This document shows, one piece after another, positions 1-6,922 of a DNA stretch of 29,009 bases. Both the position numbers and the translations under genes were made by a program. Location of the stretch: positions 1 to 29,009 of IMG/VR virus record IMGVR_UViG_3300020723_000019; one strand, 5' to 3'. Every line of letters starts with the position of its first letter. Position 1 is the stretch's first letter. The notes under the pieces are model-generated. The model was given only the letters and a program-made list of their open reading frames with translations, made no database searches and was not told the DNA's origin. The stretch is from a virus.

Positions 1-34
1 ATCGGAGGATTTGATTTTTAGCTGATTTGGCGGG

Positions 35-269
35 TTTTGTAGCATATTTGTATCTCGAAAATAAGGAAATCCCGTATACTGTTATATATTGATAAGATAG
101 CGGAACATAGTAAAGATATGCCTTATCTCCGCCCTTACGACCTCGAACAACCGCCAAACGTCCTTTCGTCTACGCAATTCAATGGCTTCGGGCTCTTTTA
201 AGGGTTTTTGAAACTTTTCAGTGTCCTTTTATGTGCCTTTGTGGTGGCAATTTTTGTATCATATTTGTA
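35..269. repeat. Pair of 18-bp direct repeats upstream of the integrase
   Basis: The 18-mer TTTTGTAGCATATTTGTA at 35-52 recurs at 252-269 with one change (G to T at the eighth base). Each copy itself holds two TTTGTA units about 11 bp apart, which is one helical turn. Integrase arm-binding sites or operators for the integrase promoter would look like this; that role is inference. The rest of 1-290 shows no tRNA and no convincing gene. A second short direct repeat, ATGATAAAAG, lies at 272-281 and 291-300, the latter covering the integrase start. Confidence 0.5.
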
Positions 270-290
270 CCATGATAAAAGGGGGCAAAT

Positions 291-1496
291 ATGATAAAAG
301 TTGCAGTCCGGTCGCGTACGATTTCCGGAGGTCGGTTATCTCTCTATTTGGATTACTGGCCACCCATCAAACTTATGAGCGGGAAGGAGACCAGGCGCGA
401 AAACCTGAAACTCTACTTGTATAGTCGGGCTCGTACCTCACTTGAGAAAATGCACAATCGTGAAACAGAATCCTTGGCAGAAACAATCCGTTCACGGCGG
501 CAGATTGAAGTTCAATCTTCATCTTACGGCATAACTCGGTACGGGGCTGATATCCCTGTCGGGGAGTTTCTCGAAGAGCAAACAAAGAAGAGGACGGAAA
601 TGTCGCAGGTTTCATGGAACAACATGCTCTATCATGCGAGAGAGCAAAAGTTCTGGTCGATCCCCATCTCACAGCTCGATGTTGGCCACTGTCTCCGATT
701 TAGATCAGCCTTGGTTGACAAGATCACGAAGAAGGAACTAATGGCGAGTACCGCTCATGGATACCTGGCTTCTTTTCGCACGGCGATCCGATATGCTTAT
801 AAGTCAGGTATTATAGATCACAATCTCGTTGATAGGTTTGACACTATCAAACCCTCACAGGCGAAGCGAGAATACCTGTTACTGGAAGAATTGAACCAGC
901 TTATAGCAACACCTGTACGTCCTGAAATCGTCAGGACAGTATCAATCTTTGCGGCTTTGGCGGGGATGCGGATATCGGACGTGAGGGCCCTGAAATGGGA
1001 AAATGTCACGGAATCGGAGGATGGGGGGGCGGTATTAGATTTTATCATGGTGAAGATCAAGAAGAGGCACGTACTACCCATCGGGAAGCAAGCAAGGGGA
1101 TTGATGGGAAAGCGACCAGAGGAAGAAGCTTTGGGCGCAATGGGAAGATCAAGTCGGTACATCACAGAGAAAGTTCCGCGTTCAAACAGTTTCGTATGGC
1201 CGTGGATCCCGTGCAACGGATATCTAACCGATACGATAGCGAAATGGGTAAAAGATGCGGGCATAACGAAGCATATCACCATGCACTGCTTCCGCCACAC
1301 CTACGCCACTTTGCAGTTGTCGGCAGGGACTGATCTGAAAACTCTGTGTGATCTCTTAGGGCAATCCGATATCAAGACCACTCAGATATATGCAAAAGTG
1401 CTGGATGAGAGCAAGGCGCGGGCTGCTAACAGGGTTATCGTTAACTTAACGGTCGCGCAAGTAAAGGATGAGGACGAAAGCTTAATTAATAACTGA
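291..1496 (+). CDS. int: Tyrosine recombinase / phage integrase
   Basis: Site-specific recombinase expected to integrate and excise the phage genome. The 401-residue length is typical. Residues about 1-80 match the N-terminal arm found in Bacteroidota/Chlorobiota integrases, followed by a SAM-like core-binding domain (about 85-185) and the catalytic domain (about 195-385). Visible catalytic residues are Arg227 (GMRISD), a Lys near 255-258, His332 and Arg335 (HCFRHTY), and nucleophile Tyr367 (TTQIYAKV). The position normally holding the second His/Trp is Gln358 (LLGQSD instead of LLGHSD). Five G at 281-285 lie 5 nt before the ATG and fix the start. It points into the phage, as expected for an integrase at the left end. 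Confidence 0.95.
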   Translation: MIKVAVRSRTISGGRLSLYLDYWPPIKLMSGKETRRENLKLYLYSRARTSLEKMHNRETESLAETIRSRRQIEVQSSSYGITRYGADIPVGEFLEEQTKKRTEMSQVSWNNMLYHAREQKFWSIPISQLDVGHCLRFRSALVDKITKKELMASTAHGYLASFRTAIRYAYKSGIIDHNLVDRFDTIKPSQAKREYLLLEELNQLIATPVRPEIVRTVSIFAALAGMRISDVRALKWENVTESEDGGAVLDFIMVKIKKRHVLPIGKQARGLMGKRPEEEALGAMGRSSRYITEKVPRSNSFVWPWIPCNGYLTDTIAKWVKDAGITKHITMHCFRHTYATLQLSAGTDLKTLCDLLGQSDIKTTQIYAKVLDESKARAANRVIVNLTVAQVKDEDESLINN

Positions 1497-1528
1497 TTAT
1501 CTGGACAAGACCAAGATTATGGTTTAAA

Positions 1529-1557
1529 TATTACGCTACTTTCAACAAGCTATTTTT
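1529..1557 (+). repeat. Copy 1 of a 29-bp dispersed repeat (27/29 match to 20394-20422)
   Basis: This stretch, 33 bp after the integrase stop, matches 20394-20422 at 27 of 29 positions. Both begin TATTACGCTACTTT and end in CTATTTTT. A weaker, shorter relative is at 3436-3451 (ATTACG, then TTATTTCAAC). Its role is unknown; a recombination site, a shared regulatory site or the scar of a mobile unit are possible. Confidence 0.5.
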
Positions 1558-1562
1558 CATTT

Positions 1563-1607
1563 TGTGAGATTATTTCACATTATCTTATGTTTCTTCTTGG
1601 AACATAA
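1563..1607. promoter_or_regulatory. Two inverted repeats upstream of the 1669 gene
   Basis: TGTGA (1563-1567) and TCACA (1575-1579) form an inverted repeat with a 7-base centre, close to but one base longer than a CRP/FNR half-site arrangement. A second dyad pairs 1585-1593 with 1599-1607 (TTATGTTTC against GGAACATAA, one G-U pair, 5-base loop). They lie between the integrase and an unknown gene and may be operator sites or mRNA structure. No protein can be assigned. Confidence 0.35.
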
Positions 1608-1668
1608 ATAAATAATGTGCATATTTAATCAGAAGGCAAATGAAACAACAACAAAACGGAGATTGAAA

Positions 1669-2232
1669 ATGACACATACAGAAATAACAAAAGCAATTGA
1701 TAGTGGAAATTACGAGATCAAATTAACGAGTGATTGTGGGTGCCAGTTTTCCTGGGGGATTGACAGGCAAGGCAGATTTAATGATGACGACTCAATCTCA
1801 GATTGTTGTTGGATTGGTAACGTACTCACGATTAATGATGATCTGATCGCCGAGTATGTTGCCGGTAGTGGCTTTAAATGGCTTGTTGATATGGGTGGGG
1901 TTGAGGATTTGGATAAGATCGAGGAAAAGCTGTCAGATGAGATGTACATCAGCGATGACGAGATAACTGGAGAGGCCCACGAATCGAAAAGGAAGGAAAG
2001 CCTGGTAGATGGATTAAAAGATTTAATTTCAGACGGCGCAAGACTCTACAGGGACAACGAAAGAGGATTTGCAAACGAGTACACGGGCATACTTGTGATG
2101 CCTGGGGCAAAATTAGAAGATGAAAATATTGAGGATTGGGATGAGCTGGAACCGGAAGTATGGGCTGATGAATATCTCTACAGTGGAGATGCTGCAACGC
2201 AAGCATTTAATGGATGTAGGGTTGTCGAATAA
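1669..2232 (+). CDS. Hypothetical acidic protein
   Basis: I do not recognise this 187-residue protein. It is strongly acidic, with clusters such as DDDSISD near the N-terminus and EDENIEDWDELEPE near the C-terminus, and shows no signal peptide or membrane segment. The start at 1669 is chosen over the in-frame ATG at 1615 because GGAG at 1658-1661 sits 7 nt before it. It is the first of three unknown genes between the integrase and the cargo region. Small acidic phage proteins sometimes mimic DNA or inhibit host enzymes, but nothing here shows that directly. Confidence 0.7.
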   Translation: MTHTEITKAIDSGNYEIKLTSDCGCQFSWGIDRQGRFNDDDSISDCCWIGNVLTINDDLIAEYVAGSGFKWLVDMGGVEDLDKIEEKLSDEMYISDDEITGEAHESKRKESLVDGLKDLISDGARLYRDNERGFANEYTGILVMPGAKLEDENIEDWDELEPEVWADEYLYSGDAATQAFNGCRVVE

Positions 2233-2251
2233 ATTTAATCAATCAACCAGC

Positions 2252-2267
2252 GCGGGGGAAACCCCGC
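2252..2267 (+). terminator. GC-rich hairpin with GAAA tetraloop between two small genes
   Basis: GCGGGG (2252-2257), GAAA (2258-2261) and CCCCGC (2262-2267) form a perfect 6-bp stem closed by a GNRA-type tetraloop, 20 bases after the previous stop. No T run follows, so it is a weak terminator at best. It could instead be an mRNA stability or processing element between the genes at 1669 and 2290. Confidence 0.45.
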
Positions 2268-2289
2268 ATAACTTAAACAAAAGACTATC

Positions 2290-2733
2290 ATGAAAAGCAA
2301 CAAACTTACAGTAGCTGAGGGAATTATGGATTCAGCAGAAGAAGAATACCGATCAGAAAATCTTGCAAGCATAGATACTGTCATGGAATACGCTGATGGA
2401 ATTGAAGTAAGCATCTCAGAGGAAGAAACTGAAGAAATTTTAGACGTCTGTAAAGCAATGCAGAATCGTCTCGATTCCGGAGAAATCCCGACAACAGATG
2501 ACTGGTATCATAATTTTAAAAATCCTCTCTCTCAGACAAGGGGCGAAAAGATAGCGGACGCTATGCACGAAAAAGAGCTTGATGGGGCTGAGTATGTGAC
2601 TTATGGGGATGGTGATTTAGGAGTCCCTATCCCGATTTTTGAAGCGAGGGCCGATTTTGAGCAGATGGATGATGATCAGATAGGAGAGGGCACGTGGTAT
2701 GTGTGCGACGCAAACGGGACGATAACTGAATGA
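2290..2733 (+). CDS. Hypothetical acidic protein
   Basis: Unrecognised 147-residue protein, again very acidic (for example SISEEETEEILD near residue 45 and EQMDDDQIGEGTW near the end). There is no membrane segment or signal peptide. It follows the GAAA-loop hairpin at 2252-2267 and overlaps the next gene by 4 bases (ATGA), so the two are probably translated together. The leader is A-rich with no Shine-Dalgarno. Confidence 0.65.
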   Translation: MKSNKLTVAEGIMDSAEEEYRSENLASIDTVMEYADGIEVSISEEETEEILDVCKAMQNRLDSGEIPTTDDWYHNFKNPLSQTRGEKIADAMHEKELDGAEYVTYGDGDLGVPIPIFEARADFEQMDDDQIGEGTWYVCDANGTITE

Positions 2734-2987
2734 TGGCATTTACCATAACCGAGGCGGAGGTTATCCGACTCACGGGGTACAGCCGTCAGCAGCTCCAGCG
2801 CTTTAGACTGGGCAGTAAGCAAGTACAGGCGGGAAAAACATATGAAGCATCTCCCGTACTAGTTGAAGATCAGGATTGGAAGCGATACGGGGGGAAAGTT
2901 GACGTAGACGTCAAGCGGAAAGGCGGGGCGGTACTGTATGCTCCCCGCGCTGTCACGATCTTGCAAGCACGTCGAGAGTTGGCGTAA
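2730..2987 (+). CDS. Small putative DNA-binding protein
   Basis: Basic 85-residue protein. Residues about 5-30 (TEAEVIRLTGYSRQQLQRFR) read like a MerR/excisionase-type winged helix-turn-helix, and the rest could form the wing. It overlaps the preceding gene by 4 bases; a second ATG at 2733 is an equally good start. Its place near the integrase would suit an excisionase or regulator, but this is inference from a short motif only. Confidence 0.5.
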   Translation: MMAFTITEAEVIRLTGYSRQQLQRFRLGSKQVQAGKTYEASPVLVEDQDWKRYGGKVDVDVKRKGGAVLYAPRAVTILQARRELA

Positions 2988-3000
2988 AATTGCGTATAAT
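2972..3000 (+). promoter_or_regulatory. Candidate sigma70-type promoter
   Basis: A perfect TATAAT at 2995-3000 is preceded, 17 bases upstream, by TCGAGA (2972-2977), which matches TTGACA at 4 of 6 positions. Transcription would start near 3006 and give the gene at 3034 a leader of roughly 28 bases. The promoter overlaps the end of the 2730 gene. Confidence 0.4.
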
Positions 3001-3033
3001 ACTCCATTATCAACTTTAACAAAGGGGAATGAA

Positions 3034-3339
3034 ATGGAAAAAGTGAACGGCTCTCCGTGCGATCCTGAAAAAATTAAAAAGATTGAAAAATACCTGGAAG
3101 TTAAGTTTGGCAAAGATTCTGTCAGAAGTGATTTCAAGGAAAATAATCAAGTATTTAAGATAGGGTTGCCTAATAGAACCCGGATTTTAAAATTAGAGCG
3201 TGAATTTATCGATGATCATGATGCCGAAGAAATAATTATTCTCTTCGATGGCTGGTCTCTAATAACAAGACTTCAAAATGAGCCAGAGCATTGGGTTTAT
3301 GTTAGCACTCGATCCGGTCTTCAGCCTTTTTTGTTTTAA
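3034..3339 (+). CDS. Hypothetical protein
   Basis: Unrecognised 101-residue protein with mixed charge. It has a basic N-terminal stretch (EKIKKIEKYLEVKFGK) and an alternating hydrophobic/acidic middle suggesting a small alpha/beta fold. GGGG at 3024-3027 lies 6 nt before the ATG at 3034. The in-frame ATG at 2938 lies inside the upstream gene and before the promoter at 2972-3000, so 3034 is preferred. Confidence 0.6.
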   Translation: MEKVNGSPCDPEKIKKIEKYLEVKFGKDSVRSDFKENNQVFKIGLPNRTRILKLEREFIDDHDAEEIIILFDGWSLITRLQNEPEHWVYVSTRSGLQPFLF

Positions 3340-3723
3340 AACCGGCCTGGTAGTAGGATGAACTGCATTGTTGTCGTCGGAAATTAAAAATCATCCAATT
3401 TCGGAAATTAACAATCACCCGGGCAGCGGATTTAAATTACGTTATTTCAACGCCCAACGGCGTTCGCCTACGTCCGAGGTGTGTCGGAATGGTGTAATTC
3501 GATCACCCCTGAACGTATCGTGCCTGACACTTCAGTGTCCTTTCGTCTTTCGCACAAAGTACGTACATTATATGCTGAGGTTAGGAGTAAAGACCCTGCA
3601 CGGCCTTGCGGGGCATAAAATTAAAATCTAAAAATAATAACGGCACTGCTGAATTTGTCCGTATAATAAGGCCAGCTTCATCAGCTTTAACGTTAATTCT
3701 TTATTCAAAAAAACATCAAAACA
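3340..3723. other. 384-bp non-coding stretch with repeats and dyads
   Basis: No convincing gene. It holds a 24-bp-period tandem repeat (3377-3420), a degenerate relative of the 1529 repeat (3436-3451), a dyad GACACT-TC-AGTGTC (3526-3539), and a stem pairing 3594-3600 with 3607-3613 around a 6-base loop. A TATAAT at 3662-3667 lacks a good -35 but could drive the outer-membrane protein gene. The mixture looks like an insertion boundary rather than a normal phage intergenic gap. Confidence 0.5.
3377..3420. repeat. Tandem repeat with 24-bp period, possibly an IS end
   Basis: TCGGAAATTAAAAATCATCC (3377-3396) recurs as TCGGAAATTAACAATCACCC (3401-3420), 18 of 20 matching. Insertion sequences of the IS21 group carry several such short repeats at their ends, so this may be the remnant of one. 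No transposase is present in the window, so that reading is an inference. Confidence 0.45.
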
Positions 3724-4323
3724 ATGAAAAAAGTATTACTGGCACTAGCATCGGTTTGTTTATTCGCCACCCCGGCTATGGCAGACTCTCCGTATGTTAG
3801 TGTTTCATCTGGCGTAGGGTTACCGAGCAATTCAAGCGTGTCCGCTTACGGAGTCACAGTCGATGATGCAATCACATACAAGGCTGGCGTTCCGGTCATT
3901 GGCGCAATCGGCCTCAAGGGTGATGGGTACAGGGTTGAAGCGGCTATTGGTTATCAGTCCAGTGATGTTGATAAAGCTAACTACGGCTCGGTTCATGTTC
4001 CGATATCTGGAGTAAGCGTCTCAATGACCTCTTATATGGCTAACTGTTACTATGATCTTGGCGGGAAAAACTCAGGTGTGACTCCATACTTCACAGCCGG
4101 GCTTGGTGCGGCAAGCCTTAGTTCTGAATATGCCGGGTATTCTTCAGGAAAAACCGTGTTTGCTTGGCAAGCTGGTGCTGGTGTAGGTTTAAAGGCTTCG
4201 GATAATGTAACCCTCGATCTTGGATACCGTTACTTTAAACCTTCGAAAGTCAACATATTAAATGTCGTTGACCTTACTTCTTCAATCAGCAATATTTTGG
4301 TTGGAGTAAGGTACAACTTCTGA
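3724..4323 (+). CDS. Outer-membrane beta-barrel protein (cargo)
   Basis: The 199-residue precursor has a clear signal peptide (MKKVLLALASVCLFATPAMA) with likely cleavage after residue 21 or just before it. The rest alternates polar and hydrophobic residues in Gly/Ser/Tyr-rich strands, and the chain ends in a strand closing with Phe (VGVRYNF), as outer-membrane barrels do. It resembles the small eight-strand barrel families (OmpW/opacity-like or OMP_b-brl); the exact family is not certain. It sits with its own terminator between integrase and repressor, a usual place for cargo genes expressed in the lysogen, where it might change the host surface. Confidence 0.8.
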   Translation: MKKVLLALASVCLFATPAMADSPYVSVSSGVGLPSNSSVSAYGVTVDDAITYKAGVPVIGAIGLKGDGYRVEAAIGYQSSDVDKANYGSVHVPISGVSVSMTSYMANCYYDLGGKNSGVTPYFTAGLGAASLSSEYAGYSSGKTVFAWQAGAGVGLKASDNVTLDLGYRYFKPSKVNILNVVDLTSSISNILVGVRYNF

Positions 4324-4339
4324 CCTTTTCCGCAGACCA

Positions 4340-4361
4340 GGCCCCGTTGAGAGACGGGGCC
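4340..4361 (+). terminator. Hairpin terminator after the outer-membrane protein gene
   Basis: GGCCCCGT (4340-4347), loop TGAGAG, ACGGGGCC (4354-4361): a perfect 8-bp stem 17 bases after the stop codon, followed by a T-rich stretch (CTGTATTTATAG). The same TGAGAG loop occurs in the hairpin after the capsid gene at 23276-23295. Confidence 0.75.
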
Positions 4362-4398
4362 CTGTATTTATAGGCTTATCAACTTAAATGGGGGGAGC

Positions 4399-5631
4399 AT
4401 GGCGGTACTTACTTTTAACCAGGCAGCGAAGATGCAGCTGGCCTCAGTCTGGTATGGTAATGTTTCAAGTTATGACAGTTCGCATATTACGATCACTGAT
4501 TATAATGGCGATACTGGGACTTATTACGGGTCATTTAATTATAACGAAACAGGGCTGTCTGGAGGTGCTGTAACAGGATATGACAGCTATAGTCATTATG
4601 CCATCGATTATACTGTCAGAGATGTTAGTTTGGATGCTATGACAGTAAACCGCTTCCTAAACACTGGAAATGCAATAGGACTCCAGCAGTACGCATTATC
4701 CGGTAATGACATTATCACTGGAACTTCAGGAAATGATGTTCTGCTTGGATGGGGAGGTAATGACGTGTTCTATGGAAACGGTGGGAATGATACCATTGAT
4801 GGTGGGGAGGGATTTAATACGATTGTTCTTCCCGGGAAAGAGGCATTTTATACCATCACTCCAAATAGTACAGGGTTCGTTATCAAGAGCTTTGTTAATG
4901 TTGATGGGACATTTCCTGTCACTTTGTACCAATGGGCTCCGATTACCCCAAATAATCCTTCGGGGCAATCAACATTCACCTGGTCAACGTTAACGGACAG
5001 CAACTACACTGGAGGCGGTGGATGGTCAACATACGTTCAGAGCAATCCAGGGACTCCCGGGCTTCAGTTATGGGAGGCAATAAAGAATGTCCCTTCAAAT
5101 ACCAACGATGCGACAACCGTTCTTGATTGGACATCAGGATATTATCTATCTATTGCTGGATCGAATAGTGCAACCGGCATCTCTATTACCGAGACTAATA
5201 TTCAGCAGGTTAAATTTTCAAACCATACCCTCACCATTGATTCTACTCCAAATGTAAATCTTTTGGAATCCTATAGAATCTATAAAGCAGCTTTTGATCG
5301 TGCACCAGATTATGGAGGGTTAGGGTTTTGGTATAATGCAATGAGTCATGGTGGTGCATCTTTAAGCGATGTGGCAGGGGAGTTTATCAAAAGCACTGAG
5401 TTTAAGGCGATGTATGGCGATAACTCGACTGATTCAAACTTTCTAACTCTTCTTTATCAACATGTGTTAGGTCGTACACCAGATCAGGGGGGATTCGATT
5501 TTTGGATAACTGCTTTACACACCGATACACGTGCCAATGTACTTGTACAGTTTTCCGAGTCAGGAGAGAATATCGCCAATGTCGCAGGGGTTGTGTCACA
5601 CGGAATAATTTATGAAGCTTATACCGGGTGA
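4399..5631 (+). CDS. RTX-repeat protein with C-terminal DUF4214 domain (cargo)
   Basis: A 410-residue protein. Residues about 101-138 hold Gly/Asp-rich nonapeptide repeats of the RTX (haemolysin-type calcium-binding) kind (GNDVLLGWGGNDVFYGNGGN). Residues about 290-395 match DUF4214, with its paired motif FDRAPDYGGLGFW and LGRTPDQGGFDFW. Such proteins are usually exported by type I secretion and have no N-terminal signal, as here. No exporter genes are nearby, so a host system would be needed. A G-rich Shine-Dalgarno lies just before the ATG. With the outer-membrane protein it forms a two-gene surface/secretion cargo not needed for phage growth. Function on the cell or against competitors is unknown. 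Confidence 0.85.
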   Translation: MAVLTFNQAAKMQLASVWYGNVSSYDSSHITITDYNGDTGTYYGSFNYNETGLSGGAVTGYDSYSHYAIDYTVRDVSLDAMTVNRFLNTGNAIGLQQYALSGNDIITGTSGNDVLLGWGGNDVFYGNGGNDTIDGGEGFNTIVLPGKEAFYTITPNSTGFVIKSFVNVDGTFPVTLYQWAPITPNNPSGQSTFTWSTLTDSNYTGGGGWSTYVQSNPGTPGLQLWEAIKNVPSNTNDATTVLDWTSGYYLSIAGSNSATGISITETNIQQVKFSNHTLTIDSTPNVNLLESYRIYKAAFDRAPDYGGLGFWYNAMSHGGASLSDVAGEFIKSTEFKAMYGDNSTDSNFLTLLYQHVLGRTPDQGGFDFWITALHTDTRANVLVQFSESGENIANVAGVVSHGIIYEAYTG

Positions 5632-5654
5632 TATAAAAAAAAGTAACCCAAATG

Positions 5655-5682
5655 AAGCCCCGGCACTCAACCGGGGCTTTTT
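5655..5682 (+). terminator. Strong hairpin terminator between convergent genes
   Basis: AAGCCCCGG (5655-5663), a 7-base loop and CCGGGGCTT (5671-5679) form a 9-bp stem that runs into five T (5678-5682). It ends the RTX/DUF4214 gene and lies 9 bases from the end of the convergent repressor gene. It lacks a U tract on the - strand, so it works mainly for + transcription. Confidence 0.85.
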
Positions 5683-5690
5683 CGTTACAC

Positions 5691-5978
5691 TCATTGCCCC
5701 ATAATCTTCTTTACCAACTCTTCAGCCATGCGCCCAATTTCCTCGTGTCTGTATGAACTCTCACTGACAAGTCCATACTCTTGCCTGATAAAGTCAAGCG
5801 TTTCTTGACCAAACCTTGAAAGAAGTCTGTCAAAAGGGAGTTGACTTTCATCTTTTCTCCAATTGGTTACTGATTGCTTTTTAACACCAAATAAGGCCCC
5901 AAAAGCCTCATCCGAACTTACTCCAGCTTTTAATCTTAAGCTGTCAATGAGTTCATCTTTGCTCATTTTTTTTGCCAT
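5691..5978 (-). CDS. CI-type phage repressor, HTH domain only
   Basis: Residues about 8-55 match the bacteriophage CI repressor helix-turn-helix family, with LIDSLRLKAGV, GALFGVKKQSVTNWR and LPFDRLLSRF in the expected order. At 95 residues it lacks the S24 (LexA-like) self-cleaving domain, so induction cannot go by RecA-stimulated self-cleavage; an antirepressor or other route is implied. It is the only leftward gene. The start at 5978 is chosen over longer in-frame starts because those would run across the divergent promoter region; ATG at 5966 is an alternative. It probably keeps the early operon at 6070 onward silent. Confidence 0.8.
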   Translation of the reverse strand: MAKKMSKDELIDSLRLKAGVSSDEAFGALFGVKKQSVTNWRKDESQLPFDRLLSRFGQETLDFIRQEYGLVSESSYRHEEIGRMAEELVKKIMGQ

Positions 5979-6069
5979 GACGGTAAATTTTGTTTGACTT
6001 TTGACAGAAATATCTTTACTATAAAGCTGTACAGGAGTTGTGCTGATTGATAACAGAATATAAACAGGC
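5979..6069. promoter_or_regulatory. Divergent switch region between repressor and early operon
   Basis: Rightward, TTGACT (5994-5999) and TACTAT (6017-6022) are 17 bases apart, a good promoter for the gene at 6070. The repeated core TTTGAC/TTTTGACA at 5994-6006 and the 8-bp palindrome CTGTACAG (6027-6034) at the expected start site are candidate operators. A leftward -10 (TATAGT on the - strand, 6018-6023) overlaps the rightward -10, so the two promoters would compete. Which protein binds where cannot be read from sequence. Confidence 0.5.
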
Positions 6070-6318
6070 ATGAGCATAAAAAATTCAAAGGTGTTGCTGA
6101 GCAGGGGGACGGCTCGGGAGGTGTATAAACGACTGAAGACAGCAGGGGAGGTGATTTCCTATATGGGCGTTTATAAACGACTTCTGCGAGAAAGCCACCT
6201 CCCAACAATGAAAATCGCTGAAGAGATCGAGAAGAGAAAGGAGAAGGAGCGAGAGGATTTCGCGAGGACAAAGAAAAGGATCAGAAACGCAGTAACCAAA
6301 CAGGAGGAGGAAAAATGA
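6070..6318 (+). CDS. Small basic protein, possible Cro-like regulator
   Basis: First rightward gene opposite the repressor, the position of cro in lambdoid phages. The 82-residue protein is basic, with a repeated VYKRL unit (residues about 18-22 and 34-38) flanking a likely helix-turn-helix (AREVYKRLKTAGEVISYMGV) and a charged helical C-terminus (EEIEKRKEKEREDF). It overlaps the next small gene by 4 bases. The Cro role is inferred from place and charge. Confidence 0.6.
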   Translation: MSIKNSKVLLSRGTAREVYKRLKTAGEVISYMGVYKRLLRESHLPTMKIAEEIEKRKEKEREDFARTKKRIRNAVTKQEEEK

Positions 6319-6386
6319 GCAGTTGTCCGCAGAAGAGCATCATTGCGACACCGGAAGGGAAGCCTTGTTTTATCGAATCAAAGTAA
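6315..6386 (+). CDS. Very small protein of 23 residues
   Basis: The ATG at 6315 overlaps the previous stop (ATGA) and follows a strong GGAGGAGG at 6303-6310. It reads MSSCPQKSIIATPEGKPC then FIESK and stops at 6384-6386. The ribosome site and coupled start favour real translation. Two cysteines are present, but no function can be proposed. Confidence 0.4.
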   Translation: MSSCPQKSIIATPEGKPCFIESK

Positions 6387-6398
6387 ACACTAACAGCT

Positions 6399-6743
6399 AT
6401 GGGAGTAATGGAAGATATCCTGAAAGCTCAACTGGAAATGATAAATGAGGTCAGGGAGCTTAAAGACGAGGTCAGGGAGCTGAAGGGCGCGGTTCCTGTC
6501 GAGAACGGCGAAGAGCTGCTTACGGCAAGGGCGTGTGCTGAAGTCATGAAGTCAACGCCCAGATGGATCATTGAGCGATGTAAAGAAGGATCACTCCCTT
6601 ACATGCTTGTTGGTAATGATTACAGGGTAAAGCGCAGGGAGTTGAACGCTTTCATGGTGAAACCGGAGATAGCCAGGGCGAGCGCAAAGATGGACGAAAT
6701 GAGAAAAGCAAGAAGGGCAAAAACAGCAATAGCGGCGGCTTAA
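6399..6743 (+). CDS. Helix-turn-helix (excisionase/MerR-like) DNA-binding protein
   Basis: A 114-residue protein. An N-terminal coiled coil (residues about 5-30, with RELKDEVRELKG repeats) leads to a HTH_17-type domain (about 38-88) with ELLTARACAEVMKSTPRWIIERC, then LPYMLVGNDYRVKRRELNAFM, the usual first helix, recognition helix and wing of excisionase-like proteins. A basic Ala-rich tail follows. It may be a transcription regulator or the recombination directionality factor. ATG at 6408 is another possible start. Confidence 0.7.
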   Translation: MGVMEDILKAQLEMINEVRELKDEVRELKGAVPVENGEELLTARACAEVMKSTPRWIIERCKEGSLPYMLVGNDYRVKRRELNAFMVKPEIARASAKMDEMRKARRAKTAIAAA

Positions 6744-6763
6744 ACAATCAAAACAGAGGGAAT

Positions 6764-6922
6764 ATGAAAAATCTACTGGTAACTATCGGGAGGATTATCC
6801 GGCTAAGATTCGCCGGCATCAAGTGCTATGAGGTTATAGGATTCGACAGCGCGGGGCAGATGATAGTGTATGAGACACCGCGTCCGGATTCCTACAGTAT
6901 CAAAGAGGATGGTGAGGTATGA
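6764..6922 (+). CDS. Small hypothetical protein
   Basis: A 52-residue protein starting after GAGGGAAT and ending with a 4-base overlap into the next gene. It has a basic amphipathic N-terminus (MKNLLVTIGRIIRLRF) and an acidic C-terminus. It is not recognised. The coupled overlap and fit in an otherwise tightly packed operon support translation. Confidence 0.5.
   Translation: MKNLLVTIGRIIRLRFAGIKCYEVIGFDSAGQMIVYETPRPDSYSIKEDGEV

Noticed and set aside
1-290. Possible tRNA or attachment core at the left edge
   Set aside because: No cloverleaf or tRNA 3' end could be found on either strand, and without the other phage end the core cannot be recognised.
818-1300. 160-residue open frame on the - strand inside the integrase
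   Set aside because: It lies fully opposite the well-supported integrase gene, has no ribosome site and no recognisable protein features.
217-3543. 13-base match TTCAGTGTCCTTT at 217-229 and 3531-3543
   Set aside because: Matches of this length are expected several times by chance in a 29-kb window.
3368-3631. 87-residue open frame in the non-coding gap before the outer-membrane protein gene
   Set aside because: It starts from a non-ATG codon, spans repeats and dyads, and its protein shows no consistent fold pattern.
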